Origin: Nitrosomonas sp. | GTDB taxonomy: Bacteria; Pseudomonadota; Gammaproteobacteria; Burkholderiales; Nitrosomonadaceae | Assembly: GCA_019745325.1 (NCBI GenBank) | Contig: JAIETK010000005.1 | Coordinates: forward strand, 1 to 64,000 | Direction: 5' to 3' | DNA: 64,000 bases | Shown: positions 42,341 to 51,830 of the stretch, piece by piece | Layout of the letters: every line of letters starts with the position of its first letter | How positions within the stretch are numbered: position 1 is the stretch's first letter | Program-made: the position numbers and the translations under genes | Notes under the pieces: generated by a model | Told to the model about the DNA's origin: nothing | Databases searched by the model: none | What the model saw: the letters and a program-made list of their open reading frames with translations, nothing else

Positions 42341-45064
42341 ATGCAGCGAAAAAAAAAACCTAAAAATCAAACTAATCATTGTCGATCCGCATCTCCTGAT
42401 TCACTATCGGTAACGTCACGTAGTACTGCTTTACAAGCACTGACCTCCGCCGCATTGGTATTACCGGGCTTGTTGATGTCGTCGGGACATGCGGCCGGGC
42501 CGGATCGGATTAATTTTCAATACAGCCGCTACCAGGAAGGCGAGCGCAATCTGTATGGTGTCCCGCAAAGTTTAAAACCCATTACTGCCGATGTCTTGCA
42601 CGGTAGTGGAATTTTTTCGCTCACAGACCGCACGCGATTCACTTTCGGCTATACGCAAGATACCTGGTCTGGTGCAACACCGGTAACCATTGCTCCTTTA
42701 GCCGCCAACAGCAATAATCCGATTTTCCGCAATACCGATTCTGGATCGGTGATTGTCGGTGCATCCCCGCTGATCAATAGTAAATTTCTGTTACTGGATC
42801 ATGACTTAAATCCGGTTAGCCGCGATCCGCTCACGGGGCAGCCGCAAGGAATTGATAACCGATCAGTCATGGTAATGTCGTCGGCATCGCCGGAAACGCG
42901 GAATCAAGCCAATTTCGGCTTGAGCCGTGAATGGAACGAGGCAGCTTTCAATATCAGCGGTGGTTTTTCCAGAGAACGGGACTATCAATCTTCTTTCGGT
43001 AATGTCGGCGGTCGCGTGGATTTTAACCAGAAACTGACCAGCTTCAAGTATGGCGGAGGCTATACAGATAGTGAAATCGGCGCAATTCTGGATCACGACG
43101 CGTCACCGTATATCACCAAAAACGCTTTTGCCGGTAACATTGAAAGACGTGGCGGCTCTGAAATTCTGAAGGGTAAGCGCCATGACTGGGTAGGGAATTT
43201 GGGCATCACTCAAGTATTGAACAAGAATGCTTTGATCGATGCCAACTTCAGTTATACGCATAGCAGCGGATATCTGGAAAATCCCTACAAAGTCATGACA
43301 ACCATCTTTGTCGACCCAGCCGAATTAAATAATAACCAGAAAACTTTCATTAACGGAGACGTGCGCGCATTGCTGGAACAGCGTCCCGATAATCGTAATC
43401 AATTCGCTTTCAACGCCAAATATATTCAATATATCAATACATTTGACGCAGCGTTGCACTTAGGATACCGGGTGTCGTCGGACGATTGGGGCATCAATAC
43501 CCACACCTTCGATGCGAGCTGGGTGCAGCCATTGGGGAGCGGCTGGATGCTGACGCCGCGGATCCGTTATTATTCGCAAGATTCCGCGAGTTTTTATCGG
43601 CCTTATTTATTTTCATTACAAAGCTATTCAAAGCAGGAAATTGACAGTTTTGGCCGGAAAATGTGGATCGACGCCAATAATCCGAACCGGCAGTATTTCG
43701 GAGATTCCATCTTTAATCTCGTTGACCGGAACGGCAATCCGGTTGATGCGATAACGGCCAATCCGATACCGAAAAACATTGCCTATGATGCCGGACAGCT
43801 GCCTGATAATTTCTCCAGCGATCACCGGCTGGCAGGCTTTGGCGCACTGAGCGGCGGTGTCACGCTGAGCAAGCTGATTGGCCGGGGCATCGCCTTGGAA
43901 GCGGGCTTCGAATACTATACACGCGCCAGCTCGATGCAAATCGGCAGCGGCAATAACAGTTTTGCCGATTTTGACTATTATGTGGCAAACGCTGCATTAA
44001 AATTCGATTTGGAGCCGAGTAATTTACCGCTTGCCGGCGGTCAATCCTCGCATCAGCATCATGACGTATCGTCGCATCATCACAAGTTACCCCCGGCCGG
44101 CATCATGTTCGGCCATATGCTCGACAAACCCGGTGATTTTATGGCGGGTTACCGGTATATGCACAATTGGACGAACGGCAGCATGATGCATGGCGACCAT
44201 AAGGTAAGCGATCAGACGATTGTTGCGCAAGGATGCAGCGACACCGCACAATGCCGTTTCGCTCCCACCTTCATGAATATGAGCATGCACATGCTCGATT
44301 TGATGTATGCGCCGGCAAAGTGGTTGAATGTCATGCTGATGCCGACGTTTATGACCATGGATATGAATCTGCGCGAGTTGACCGGCCGTCCGCCGCCTGT
44401 TCCCGGAACGCATGAACATAGCGGCATCTCGGGTCATCAAACCGGGGCGATCGGCGATACTTATCTGTCGGCAATGGTAAAGTTGTTGGATATTCCCGGT
44501 CACCGCATGCACGTCAATCTCGGTTTGAGCGCGCCGACCGGTAAGGTGGATATCGAATTACGGCGCATGTTTCGGATCGACGGCGGTTTGATTCATTTTG
44601 GCATGCAACAAGGTAGCGGTACCTGGGACTTCATGCCGAGCCTGACATATGCCGGGGATTACAACCGCTGGTCGTGGGGCGCGCAATTGGGCGGTATCAA
44701 GCGCCTGGAGGATCAAAACAAATCCGGTTACCGGTTAGGCGATGTGATTCAAGCGACGGCCTGGACGGGTTTCGATATTAACCGCTGGCTAACCGCATCA
44801 GTCCGCGGTGCCTATACCTGGCAGGATGCCATTCATCGGGATTTCAACCAGTTTAACGCACGCATCGGCCCGATGGATTTCCCAGCCAATTACGGCGGGC
44901 AATTCTGGGATGCCGGGTTTGGCTTGAACGCGGTGATTCCTCGCGGACGCTTTGCCGGCAATCGCCTCGGTTTCGAGTGGATACAGCCGGTTGGTAACGA
45001 TTTCAATGGCTTCCAACTGGACCGCAAAGGCGCCTTGGCGGCGACCTGGAGCTACCAGTTTTAG
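42341..45064 (+). CDS. DUF3570 outer-membrane barrel fused to a Met/His-rich second barrel
   Basis: A 907-residue exported protein. The signal region ends near SGHAAGPDR (about residue 52). Residues 55-565 match the DUF3570 family (INFQYSRYQEGERN, with alternating barrel strands such as FSYTHSSGYLENPYKV). D107-T113 reads DTWSGAT, the pattern recognised by ApbE for FMN attachment through a threonine. A His-rich linker (QHHDVSSHHH, about 570-581) leads into a second barrel (586-907) rich in Met and His (MSMHMLDLM, MLMPTFMTMDMN), which suggests copper binding. It ends in a C-terminal aromatic residue typical of outer-membrane barrels. Confidence 0.8.
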   Translation: MQRKKKPKNQTNHCRSASPDSLSVTSRSTALQALTSAALVLPGLLMSSGHAAGPDRINFQYSRYQEGERNLYGVPQSLKPITADVLHGSGIFSLTDRTRFTFGYTQDTWSGATPVTIAPLAANSNNPIFRNTDSGSVIVGASPLINSKFLLLDHDLNPVSRDPLTGQPQGIDNRSVMVMSSASPETRNQANFGLSREWNEAAFNISGGFSRERDYQSSFGNVGGRVDFNQKLTSFKYGGGYTDSEIGAILDHDASPYITKNAFAGNIERRGGSEILKGKRHDWVGNLGITQVLNKNALIDANFSYTHSSGYLENPYKVMTTIFVDPAELNNNQKTFINGDVRALLEQRPDNRNQFAFNAKYIQYINTFDAALHLGYRVSSDDWGINTHTFDASWVQPLGSGWMLTPRIRYYSQDSASFYRPYLFSLQSYSKQEIDSFGRKMWIDANNPNRQYFGDSIFNLVDRNGNPVDAITANPIPKNIAYDAGQLPDNFSSDHRLAGFGALSGGVTLSKLIGRGIALEAGFEYYTRASSMQIGSGNNSFADFDYYVANAALKFDLEPSNLPLAGGQSSHQHHDVSSHHHKLPPAGIMFGHMLDKPGDFMAGYRYMHNWTNGSMMHGDHKVSDQTIVAQGCSDTAQCRFAPTFMNMSMHMLDLMYAPAKWLNVMLMPTFMTMDMNLRELTGRPPPVPGTHEHSGISGHQTGAIGDTYLSAMVKLLDIPGHRMHVNLGLSAPTGKVDIELRRMFRIDGGLIHFGMQQGSGTWDFMPSLTYAGDYNRWSWGAQLGGIKRLEDQNKSGYRLGDVIQATAWTGFDINRWLTASVRGAYTWQDAIHRDFNQFNARIGPMDFPANYGGQFWDAGFGLNAVIPRGRFAGNRLGFEWIQPVGNDFNGFQLDRKGALAATWSYQF

Positions 45065-45115
45065 GTTGGATAAGGGTACATTTCGCAATGCCGCTGATAC
45101 TTTGATTGTAATCGC

Positions 45116-46021
45116 ATGGCGCGCCTCAATTATTTTCATTTTGATTTTAATGCCATGGGTTCACCGTGTTCGATACAACTCTATGCTCGCAATGCCAAAG
45201 TTGCGCAGCAAGCCGCCAAGATCGCGATGGATGACGTCTACCGGCTGGAAGCGAAATACTCCCGGTACCGGGAAGACAGTTATTTATCCGCGATCAATCG
45301 CATTGCTGCTGTTGGCGGGCAGCTTATGGTCGATGATGAAACAGCGGGCTTGTTGGATTATGCATCGACTTGTTACCAGCAAAGCGATGGTTTGTTTGAT
45401 GTCACTTCGGGAATTCTGCGGCGCGCCTGGAATTTTAAATCCTGCAAGATACCGGCGCCGGAGGCTATTCAAGAACTATTGAACTTGGTGGGCTGGGATA
45501 AAGTCGATTGGCAGCGGCCAGTGTTATCGTTTACCGTTTCCGGCATGGAAATCGATTTTGGCGGTGTCGTCAAGGAATACGCGGTCGATCGCGCAGCTTC
45601 GCTGTGCCATGAAATTGGCATTCGCCACGGCATTATTAATCTGGGCGGCGATATCAAAGTCATCGGTCCGCACGCGGATGGCGCTTCTTGGCGTGTTGCA
45701 ATTCGTCATCCGCGTATTCCCGGCGGCATTTTGCAAACGCTATGGCTGCATTCCGGCGCGCTGGCAAGCAGCGGTGACTATGAGCGGTGCATTACGCTCA
45801 ATGGTATCCGTTATGGTCATGTGCTCAACCCTAAAACCGGCTGGCCGGTTCGCAACATGGCTGCGGTAAGTGTAATCGGAGAATTCTGCGTGGTTGCCGG
45901 CAGCGCATCGACCATCGGTATGCTGAAAGGTGAAGATGGGCCAGCTTGGTTGCAGGCGCTGGGTTTGCCGCACTTATGGGTGAACGTCTCGGGAGAGTCG
46001 GGCGGTTCTTTGATGGAATAA
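45116..46021 (+). CDS. apbE: ApbE-family FAD:protein FMN transferase
   Basis: A 301-residue enzyme expected to attach FMN from FAD to a Thr/Ser of an exported target. It has FNAMGSPCSIQLYA, DGLFDVTSGILRRAWNF, MEIDFGGVVKEYAVDRA, INLGGDIKVIG, GALASSGDYER and GHVLNPKTGWPV. The usual magnesium Asp-containing stretch is replaced by VVAGSASTIGMLKG. The N-terminus has no lipobox or clear signal, so its localisation is uncertain. It follows the DUF3570 gene by 51 nt; the barrel's DTWSGAT is the candidate target. Confidence 0.88.
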   Translation: MARLNYFHFDFNAMGSPCSIQLYARNAKVAQQAAKIAMDDVYRLEAKYSRYREDSYLSAINRIAAVGGQLMVDDETAGLLDYASTCYQQSDGLFDVTSGILRRAWNFKSCKIPAPEAIQELLNLVGWDKVDWQRPVLSFTVSGMEIDFGGVVKEYAVDRAASLCHEIGIRHGIINLGGDIKVIGPHADGASWRVAIRHPRIPGGILQTLWLHSGALASSGDYERCITLNGIRYGHVLNPKTGWPVRNMAAVSVIGEFCVVAGSASTIGMLKGEDGPAWLQALGLPHLWVNVSGESGGSLME

Positions 46022-46112
46022 AAACCATCGCTGAAAAACACCATGTTACGTCTTGAACACTACAGAAGCGGACTGCCGGCTTTGAATCAACTGCAGCCGC
46101 TGAAAAAGTTAA

Positions 46113-46760
46113 TCAGTGTTCTTCTGCGACCCAGCGCGTTGCATAACGGATTAAATCCGCGCCATCCTTTAGATTTAATTTGACTCGGATGTTAAAGCGG
46201 TGTGTCTCAATGGTTTTAATACTGCGGCACAGCAACTTGGCAATTTCCTGGCTGCTATGTCCTTGCCCGATTAAGTGAAGCACTTCAAATTCGCTGGGGG
46301 TCAACGTATTAATCAATTGTTCGGGTTCCGAGCCGCCGGCTGCAATTTTTTTGAGCAGCTTCTCTTGCATGTTTTTGCTTAAATAGATGTTTCCTTTGAG
46401 AACTTCTCTGATCGCGGTGAGCAACGTCTCGCCCGCTTCTTGTTTCATCACATAACCGCGAGCACCAGCCCGTAATGCGCGTTCCGCATAGACCGATTCG
46501 TCGTGCATGGAAACAAAAAGCACAGGAAGCGCCGGAAACAAGGCGTGCATGCTTTTAATCACTTCAAAACCGGAAACGGTTTTAAGCGTGACATCCAATA
46601 GCACAATATCCACCGGCCCGGATTTCTTGAGAATCCGCAATGCTTCATCACCATCGCCGGCTTCGGCAAATATCTCGAGATCCGGTTCCATATTGATCAT
46701 CATCGCCATACCGTGCCGGAGCATGGCATGGTCATCGATTAACATGACTTTTGCTTTCAT
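46113..46760 (-). CDS. NarL/LuxR-family response regulator
   Basis: A 215-residue regulator. The receiver domain has acidic residues in LIDDH and phospho-acceptor D56 in IVLLDVTLK. The C-terminal LuxR-type HTH is LTPSEFEVLHLIGQGHSSQEIAKLLCRSIKTIETHRFNIRVKL. It is encoded 9 nt downstream of the histidine kinase. Located immediately after apbE on the other strand, it may control the neighbouring metal/flavin cluster or the ccm genes; this is inference. Confidence 0.92.
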   Translation of the reverse strand: MKAKVMLIDDHAMLRHGMAMMINMEPDLEIFAEAGDGDEALRILKKSGPVDIVLLDVTLKTVSGFEVIKSMHALFPALPVLFVSMHDESVYAERALRAGARGYVMKQEAGETLLTAIREVLKGNIYLSKNMQEKLLKKIAAGGSEPEQLINTLTPSEFEVLHLIGQGHSSQEIAKLLCRSIKTIETHRFNIRVKLNLKDGADLIRYATRWVAEEH

Positions 46761-46769
46761 AGATGTAAT

Positions 46770-49217
46770 TTATCCTATTTGCATTTCCAAACGTACCTCG
46801 ATGCCGCCCCCGGCGCGTGTGAGGAAGTCCAGTTTGGCACCCAGTTGTCTTGCACGATATTGCATAATTTTTATTCCCATTCCTGAAGTCGAGATGGTAT
46901 CGGGCGTCAGATTCTCGACCGGGAATCCGCTGCCGTCATCCGCGATGGATAGTTTTAGTATGCCGTTATCCAGCGCTATTGTGATTGCGATATGCTGCGC
47001 TTTTCCATGACGAATGGCATTATTGGTTGCTTCTTGTGCAATCCGGTAAAGGTTGAGAGCCATTATTTCATCATTGATGTTGGGATCATTGTGGCTTGAG
47101 AAATCGCATACGATGTTGTAGGTTGTTGCAATCCGGTTCGCAAGTTTTTGCAGCGCGGAGATCAAACCGTTGGTTTCTAATTCAAATGGCAGCAACCCCT
47201 GTGCAAGTTGTTTAATCTGGATGACTGCGATTTGCGCCTGTGAAGCAATTGCTGCGGCAACTTCTGCCATACTTAAGTTCCCCACGGTTACAATCTGCTT
47301 TTCCAAAGCTCTTGCTTGATAACTGATTGCGGCAATTTGCTGACCGAGATTGTCATGCAATTCTTGACCGATAGTATGCGACTGCTCTTCAGCGATGAGT
47401 ACAATCGCTTGCTCCAGCCGTTTGCGTTCCAGCCAGCTTTCCAAATCGCTGGCAATCGCATTGACCAGTTTTTGTTCTTCCAGCATGAGATAAGGCTTGT
47501 CGCCCGGATAGAATACTCGCAGTTGGCCCCTCACGTTACCGTTGACAGTGATTGAGGACCAGCAAGTACAAGCCGGATCTCGCTCCGCGCGCCAAAAACC
47601 TTGTTCTCTGCGGACAATTTTGGTTTTTGAAGGAAATTGCCGGTGTATTGCCTGGTCAAAATTTCCAGAAGAAAATCGCCAGCCGTCGAGTTCGATCACG
47701 GCGTTTGCAATTTCCGGGAATTGCAAAGCGGGTATCAAGTGTTCAAATACGTTATGGCAAACGTTATCAATCGAAGATTCCATTCCGATGCCCCGTCGAA
47801 TTTCATAAAGACAAGTGATCTCTTTCAAGCGTTCGCGCAATAGCTCGTCGACCTGTTTCCGTTCCAGCCATATAGAGAGATCATTGGTGATGGCATCGAT
47901 CAATTTTTGTTCTTCCTGATGGAATGATGGCTTGTCGTTCGAGAATAAAACAGTCAGTTGACCGCATACTTTACCAATCACCCAAATTTTCGATTCTAAT
48001 CCATGGGTGAAATTTTCAGTTTGCGCATGGGATACGATGCGTTTACCATTCAATTCGATAATGATTGCCGTATGCTCCGGATATTGCATGGCTGGAATCA
48101 GATGCCCGATGATTTGCTGGCAAATCTTTTCTTCCGACAGATTTAAGGTGAAACCGCGCCGTATCTCATAAAGGCAAGTAATTTCTTTCAAGCGCTCGCG
48201 AAGTTCTGTTTCCTTTTGGCCGAGTTCAAGGGAGATTTGTTCGGCAATTTCCTTGGCGCCGCGTGCTTCGCGTTCTGATTTGATTAATTTTTGGACAAAC
48301 CAATTCAACAGCAGAATTTCAGCGATAATCAAACCGGCTAGGTAAAGAATAATGATTTTCAGTTGTTCATTGATCGGTTTGAATAATTCTTCTTCATCCA
48401 GCTTCAGGATCATGCCGAGACCGATCTGACGCAAAGGGGCATAAGCTTCAATGACAGGTACATTACGATAATCCTTGACCGCAATAACACCGCTTTTTCC
48501 ATCGAGTGCAAGGCTAACGGGTAGCGTACCGGCTTCGGTGATATGCATGAGGTGTGTAAATTTCACGCCATCGATTTGGCTGATCAAACAGGCCATTTCA
48601 TGTTTGCCCGATGCTGGAGGGGCGCACAGAATAAATTCACCGGTTTTTCCGATGGATCTTATTTCGCTGAATCTACGAGTCAATTGCGGTAATTTTATTT
48701 CGGTGGTGATACTGCCGATTCGCTGTTTGTTGTTGTCATGAAAATCCATTGTAGTGCGCAAAATAAACTGCTTATCCCAGATAATATCGGTATCCGGAAA
48801 CTTATTGAGCGGGATGGATTGGTTGTGCCGTTCGGAAAAACGGCCAACTTGTGATAGCACATTGCCATGCAGATCACGAACAACCACTGCCGAGAAACCG
48901 GCTTCTGGCAAGGCGCTGACATTTCGTTCGAGATCGTGCAACGCATGGTCATTTTCTGGCTGCGCATTCAGTTGCTGTATTGATTGGATCAGAAATGGAC
49001 GAAGAGTCAACGTGCGAGTATTCTCAAGTCCTTTCTGGATCTGATTTTCGATCAATAATGCTTTGCCTTGCAACGCTACACTCAATCCCCGGCCAAGCAC
49101 GGATTCAATTTGCTGCCGCATCGCACTATATACTGCGATGCCGGTCGTGAGTGTGAGGCCCAACAATAATAACCCGCCAATGATACTGATCTTGCGGTTG
49201 TCGCGAATGAATAGCAA
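46770..49217 (-). CDS. Sensor histidine kinase with duplicated GAF-like domains
   Basis: An 815-residue membrane kinase. One helix near residue 12-32, a periplasmic dCache-like sensor (about 35-280), and a second helix (about 286-308). Two GAF-like repeats follow, each introduced by RERLKEITCLYEIRRG (340-355 and 461-476). The HisKA_3 phospho-acceptor is H621 in QELHDNLGQQ, and the HATPase contains IAQEATNNAIRHG and IADDGSGF. It starts with TTG, with GGGAGG upstream. The duplicated cytosolic sensors suggest internal redox or ligand sensing in addition to the periplasmic input. Confidence 0.9.
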   Translation of the reverse strand: MLFIRDNRKISIIGGLLLLGLTLTTGIAVYSAMRQQIESVLGRGLSVALQGKALLIENQIQKGLENTRTLTLRPFLIQSIQQLNAQPENDHALHDLERNVSALPEAGFSAVVVRDLHGNVLSQVGRFSERHNQSIPLNKFPDTDIIWDKQFILRTTMDFHDNNKQRIGSITTEIKLPQLTRRFSEIRSIGKTGEFILCAPPASGKHEMACLISQIDGVKFTHLMHITEAGTLPVSLALDGKSGVIAVKDYRNVPVIEAYAPLRQIGLGMILKLDEEELFKPINEQLKIIILYLAGLIIAEILLLNWFVQKLIKSEREARGAKEIAEQISLELGQKETELRERLKEITCLYEIRRGFTLNLSEEKICQQIIGHLIPAMQYPEHTAIIIELNGKRIVSHAQTENFTHGLESKIWVIGKVCGQLTVLFSNDKPSFHQEEQKLIDAITNDLSIWLERKQVDELLRERLKEITCLYEIRRGIGMESSIDNVCHNVFEHLIPALQFPEIANAVIELDGWRFSSGNFDQAIHRQFPSKTKIVRREQGFWRAERDPACTCWSSITVNGNVRGQLRVFYPGDKPYLMLEEQKLVNAIASDLESWLERKRLEQAIVLIAEEQSHTIGQELHDNLGQQIAAISYQARALEKQIVTVGNLSMAEVAAAIASQAQIAVIQIKQLAQGLLPFELETNGLISALQKLANRIATTYNIVCDFSSHNDPNINDEIMALNLYRIAQEATNNAIRHGKAQHIAITIALDNGILKLSIADDGSGFPVENLTPDTISTSGMGIKIMQYRARQLGAKLDFLTRAGGGIEVRLEMQIG

Positions 49218-49385
49218 GATTCCTCCCTTGATGTTCCTGTCCCTATCGACTGAACGCGTGCATTACGTTATGTGAGAAGATAAAGTCATTTGGTTGAATT
49301 TTGACTACTGCTCCGTAGATCTTCAATGCTATGAGCTTCATCGATACGGTATAATAACCTTTTATTTCATCGACTGATTAAAATC

Positions 49386-50000
49386 ATGTTGCAAGGGATT
49401 AACCTCGCTTGCGTTCGCGGGGATCGTGAGTTGTTTAGAGAAATTAACTTTTCTGTTGAAGCAGGTTGTCTAATGCAGGTGAGTGGTCCCAATGGCAGTG
49501 GAAAAACCAGTTTGCTGCGGATGCTCTGCGGCTTATCCAATCCAGCCGCAGGTGAGATTCGCTGGCGCAACACGCCAATCCGGGAACTGGAAGGAGAGTA
49601 TTATGCTGATATGACTTATATCGGTCATTTGAGTGGTACCAAAGATGATCTTACTGTCAGTGAAAATCTACGGATATCAAGTGCCTTGACCGGTGTTGAA
49701 ATAAGCGTTTCGCAAGCTGCCGAAGCGCTTAATTTTATTGGCTTGGGCGGTAGGGATCATTTACCCGCCAAAGTCTTGTCGCAAGGCCAGCGGCGTCGTG
49801 TAGCTTTAGCACGCTTGCTTGTTTGTAAAACGGCATTATGGATCTTAGACGAACCGCTGGTTGCGTTGGACGTGACTGCAGTACAGATGATAAAGGAAAT
49901 ATTGGAGCGGCATTTGCAGCAGGGAGGTGTTATTGTGATGACGACTCATCAGGAAATCGACATCACGGCTTCTTCAAAAATGCAATTACATCTGGCTTGA
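49386..50000 (+). CDS. ccmA: Heme exporter ATPase CcmA
   Basis: A 204-residue ABC ATPase of the System I cytochrome c maturation pathway, acting with CcmB to release holo-CcmE from CcmC. Walker A is SGPNGSGKTS (33-42), the signature LSQGQRRRVALARLL, and Walker B LWILDEPLVALD. It is the first gene of the operon; the start is ATG and the ribosome site is weak. Confidence 0.95.
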   Translation: MLQGINLACVRGDRELFREINFSVEAGCLMQVSGPNGSGKTSLLRMLCGLSNPAAGEIRWRNTPIRELEGEYYADMTYIGHLSGTKDDLTVSENLRISSALTGVEISVSQAAEALNFIGLGGRDHLPAKVLSQGQRRRVALARLLVCKTALWILDEPLVALDVTAVQMIKEILERHLQQGGVIVMTTHQEIDITASSKMQLHLA

Positions 50001-50007
50001 TAAATTT

Positions 50008-50667
50008 ATGTTTATTTGGATCATTAAGCGCGACCTGTTGTTGGCTGTCAGACGGCAATCCGATGTACTGGTAACGCTATTTTTCTTTATCATTGTGGTA
50101 AGTTTATTTCCGCTAAGTGTCGGGCCAGAGATGAACTTGCTCCGGACAATGGCTCCCGGGGTGGTGTGGGTAGCGGCTTTGCTAGCATCGATGCTGTCGC
50201 TTGGCAGAATGTTTTCTAACGATTACTTGGATGGAACATTGGAGCAAATGCTGCTATCACCGCAATCGTTGTCAATTCTCGTTCTCGGTAAAGCCTTTGC
50301 ACATTGGCTAGTATCCGGTGTGCCGCTGGTGCTGATGGCGCCTGTGCTGGGTATTCAATATGATTTGCCGGCTGACGCATTGTTTGTATTGGCGGGCGCA
50401 TTATTGCTGGGAACGCCTGTGTTGAGTTTGATCGGAGCGATAGGAGCGGCGTTGACGCTTGGATTGAGGGGCGGTGGTGTATTGGTATCTCTCTTGGTGC
50501 TGCCTTTATATATTCCAGTCTTAATTTTTGGAGCAGGCGCGGTTGAAGCCAACATGGCCGGCATTGCGTTCGATGCGCATCTATCGTTAATTGGCGCATT
50601 CTTGCTGGCGTCGCTGGTTTTTGCACCATGGGCGGCGGCTTCGTCTCTACGTGTCTCTCTTGAATAG
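50008..50667 (+). CDS. ccmB: Heme exporter permease CcmB
   Basis: A 219-residue integral membrane protein with six hydrophobic segments. Family stretches are FIWIIKRDLLLAVRRQSDVLVTLFFFIIVVSLFPL and LLSPQSLSILVLGKAFAHWL. It partners with CcmA. It starts 7 nt after ccmA. A 222-bp gap before ccmC holds a possible separate promoter (GGTATAGAATGAG near 50811). Confidence 0.95.
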   Translation: MFIWIIKRDLLLAVRRQSDVLVTLFFFIIVVSLFPLSVGPEMNLLRTMAPGVVWVAALLASMLSLGRMFSNDYLDGTLEQMLLSPQSLSILVLGKAFAHWLVSGVPLVLMAPVLGIQYDLPADALFVLAGALLLGTPVLSLIGAIGAALTLGLRGGGVLVSLLVLPLYIPVLIFGAGAVEANMAGIAFDAHLSLIGAFLLASLVFAPWAAASSLRVSLE

Positions 50668-50889
50668 AATGAGAAAGGGTAAATTCTTTTGATTGGCTTA
50701 TCAGAGAGTTGTTTTATTCATTATGTATTCTTTTTTTGTCTGCGTTTTCTTTGGATACTCCATTTGCAAGGCTTCAAGTAAAGAAAGCAATTTTTGATTT
50801 TTACTTTTTGGTATAGAATGAGCCGCTGCAAAATCAGGGTAAGAAATAGACATAATTAAAATTTATTATAAAGGTTTTTAATATATAAA

Positions 50890-51633
50890 ATGGCGATTAA
50901 TTGGTTCAAATATTCGTCCCCTGCCAGTTTTTATTCACTTGCAGGAAAAATGATCCCAATCTTTGTCATAGCTGCGGTGATTTTTTTAGTTGCAGGGCTT
51001 TATATTGGTTTCTTTGTGGCACCGACAGATTTTCAGCAAGGCGAAGCCTACCGGATTATATTTATTCATGTACCGGCTGCTTGGATGTCGATGTTTCTTT
51101 ATGTGGTAATGGCTTTCTGGGCTGCAATCGGATTGGCTTTTAATACGAGATTGTCTTCCATGTTTGCGACTGCGATCGCACCCACTGGTGCTATGTTCAC
51201 TTTTCTCGCACTATGGACAGGTGCTTTGTGGGGCAAACCTATGTGGGGTACGTGGTGGGTTTGGGACGCACGATTGACTTCAGAATTGATTTTATTTTTT
51301 CTGTATATCGGTTTCATGTCACTGCAGGCAGCTATTGATGATCCTCGCCGAGCTGATAAAGCAGGTGCGATCATTGCGATTGTCGGCGTGGTTAATATTC
51401 CGATTATTTATTTCTCGGTTCAATGGTGGAATACCTTGCATCAGGGAGCATCGGTTAGTATTAATCAAGCACCCGCGATGGCAACAACAATGTTGACTGG
51501 CATGCTGGTTATGGTGCTGGCAAGCTGGATGTATTCCATTGCAGTCATTTTAAAGAGAGTGCGCTTAATAATTCTGGAAAGAGAAGGCCATACAGCTTGG
51601 GTAACGGAATTACAAAAGAAGGGAGCAATTTAA
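50890..51633 (+). CDS. ccmC: Heme lyase subunit CcmC
   Basis: A 247-residue membrane protein that loads heme onto CcmE. It carries the tryptophan-rich periplasmic motif MWGTWWVWDARLTSE and flanking heme-ligand histidines (FIHVPAAWMS, TLHQGASV). Six helices. Its stop codon shares one base with the ccmD start. Confidence 0.95.
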   Translation: MAINWFKYSSPASFYSLAGKMIPIFVIAAVIFLVAGLYIGFFVAPTDFQQGEAYRIIFIHVPAAWMSMFLYVVMAFWAAIGLAFNTRLSSMFATAIAPTGAMFTFLALWTGALWGKPMWGTWWVWDARLTSELILFFLYIGFMSLQAAIDDPRRADKAGAIIAIVGVVNIPIIYFSVQWWNTLHQGASVSINQAPAMATTMLTGMLVMVLASWMYSIAVILKRVRLIILEREGHTAWVTELQKKGAI

Positions 51634-51830
51634 TGAATTGGTCAAGCTGGTCGGAATTTTTTTCAATGGGTGGATATGGGCTTTATGTCTGGGGTTCCTA
51701 TGCTGTGGCAGTTCTATGTATCGTAGCTGAAGTATTGCTAATTTCAAATCGGCGCAGAACTTTGGAAAAACAATATGGTCAGATTCACGACTTAAATATG
51801 GTAGAGACTAAAAATGAAACCCCGTCATAA
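51633..51830 (+). CDS. ccmD: Heme exporter protein CcmD
   Basis: A 65-residue small membrane protein with [27 protein letters not shown] in one helix, and a basic RRRTLEK tail. It stabilises the CcmABC complex. GGGAG lies upstream of the ATG at 51633. It overlaps ccmC by one base and ccmE by 17 nt. Confidence 0.92.
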   Translation: MNWSSWSEFFSMGGYGLYVWGSYAVAVLCIVAEVLLISNRRRTLEKQYGQIHDLNMVETKNETPS

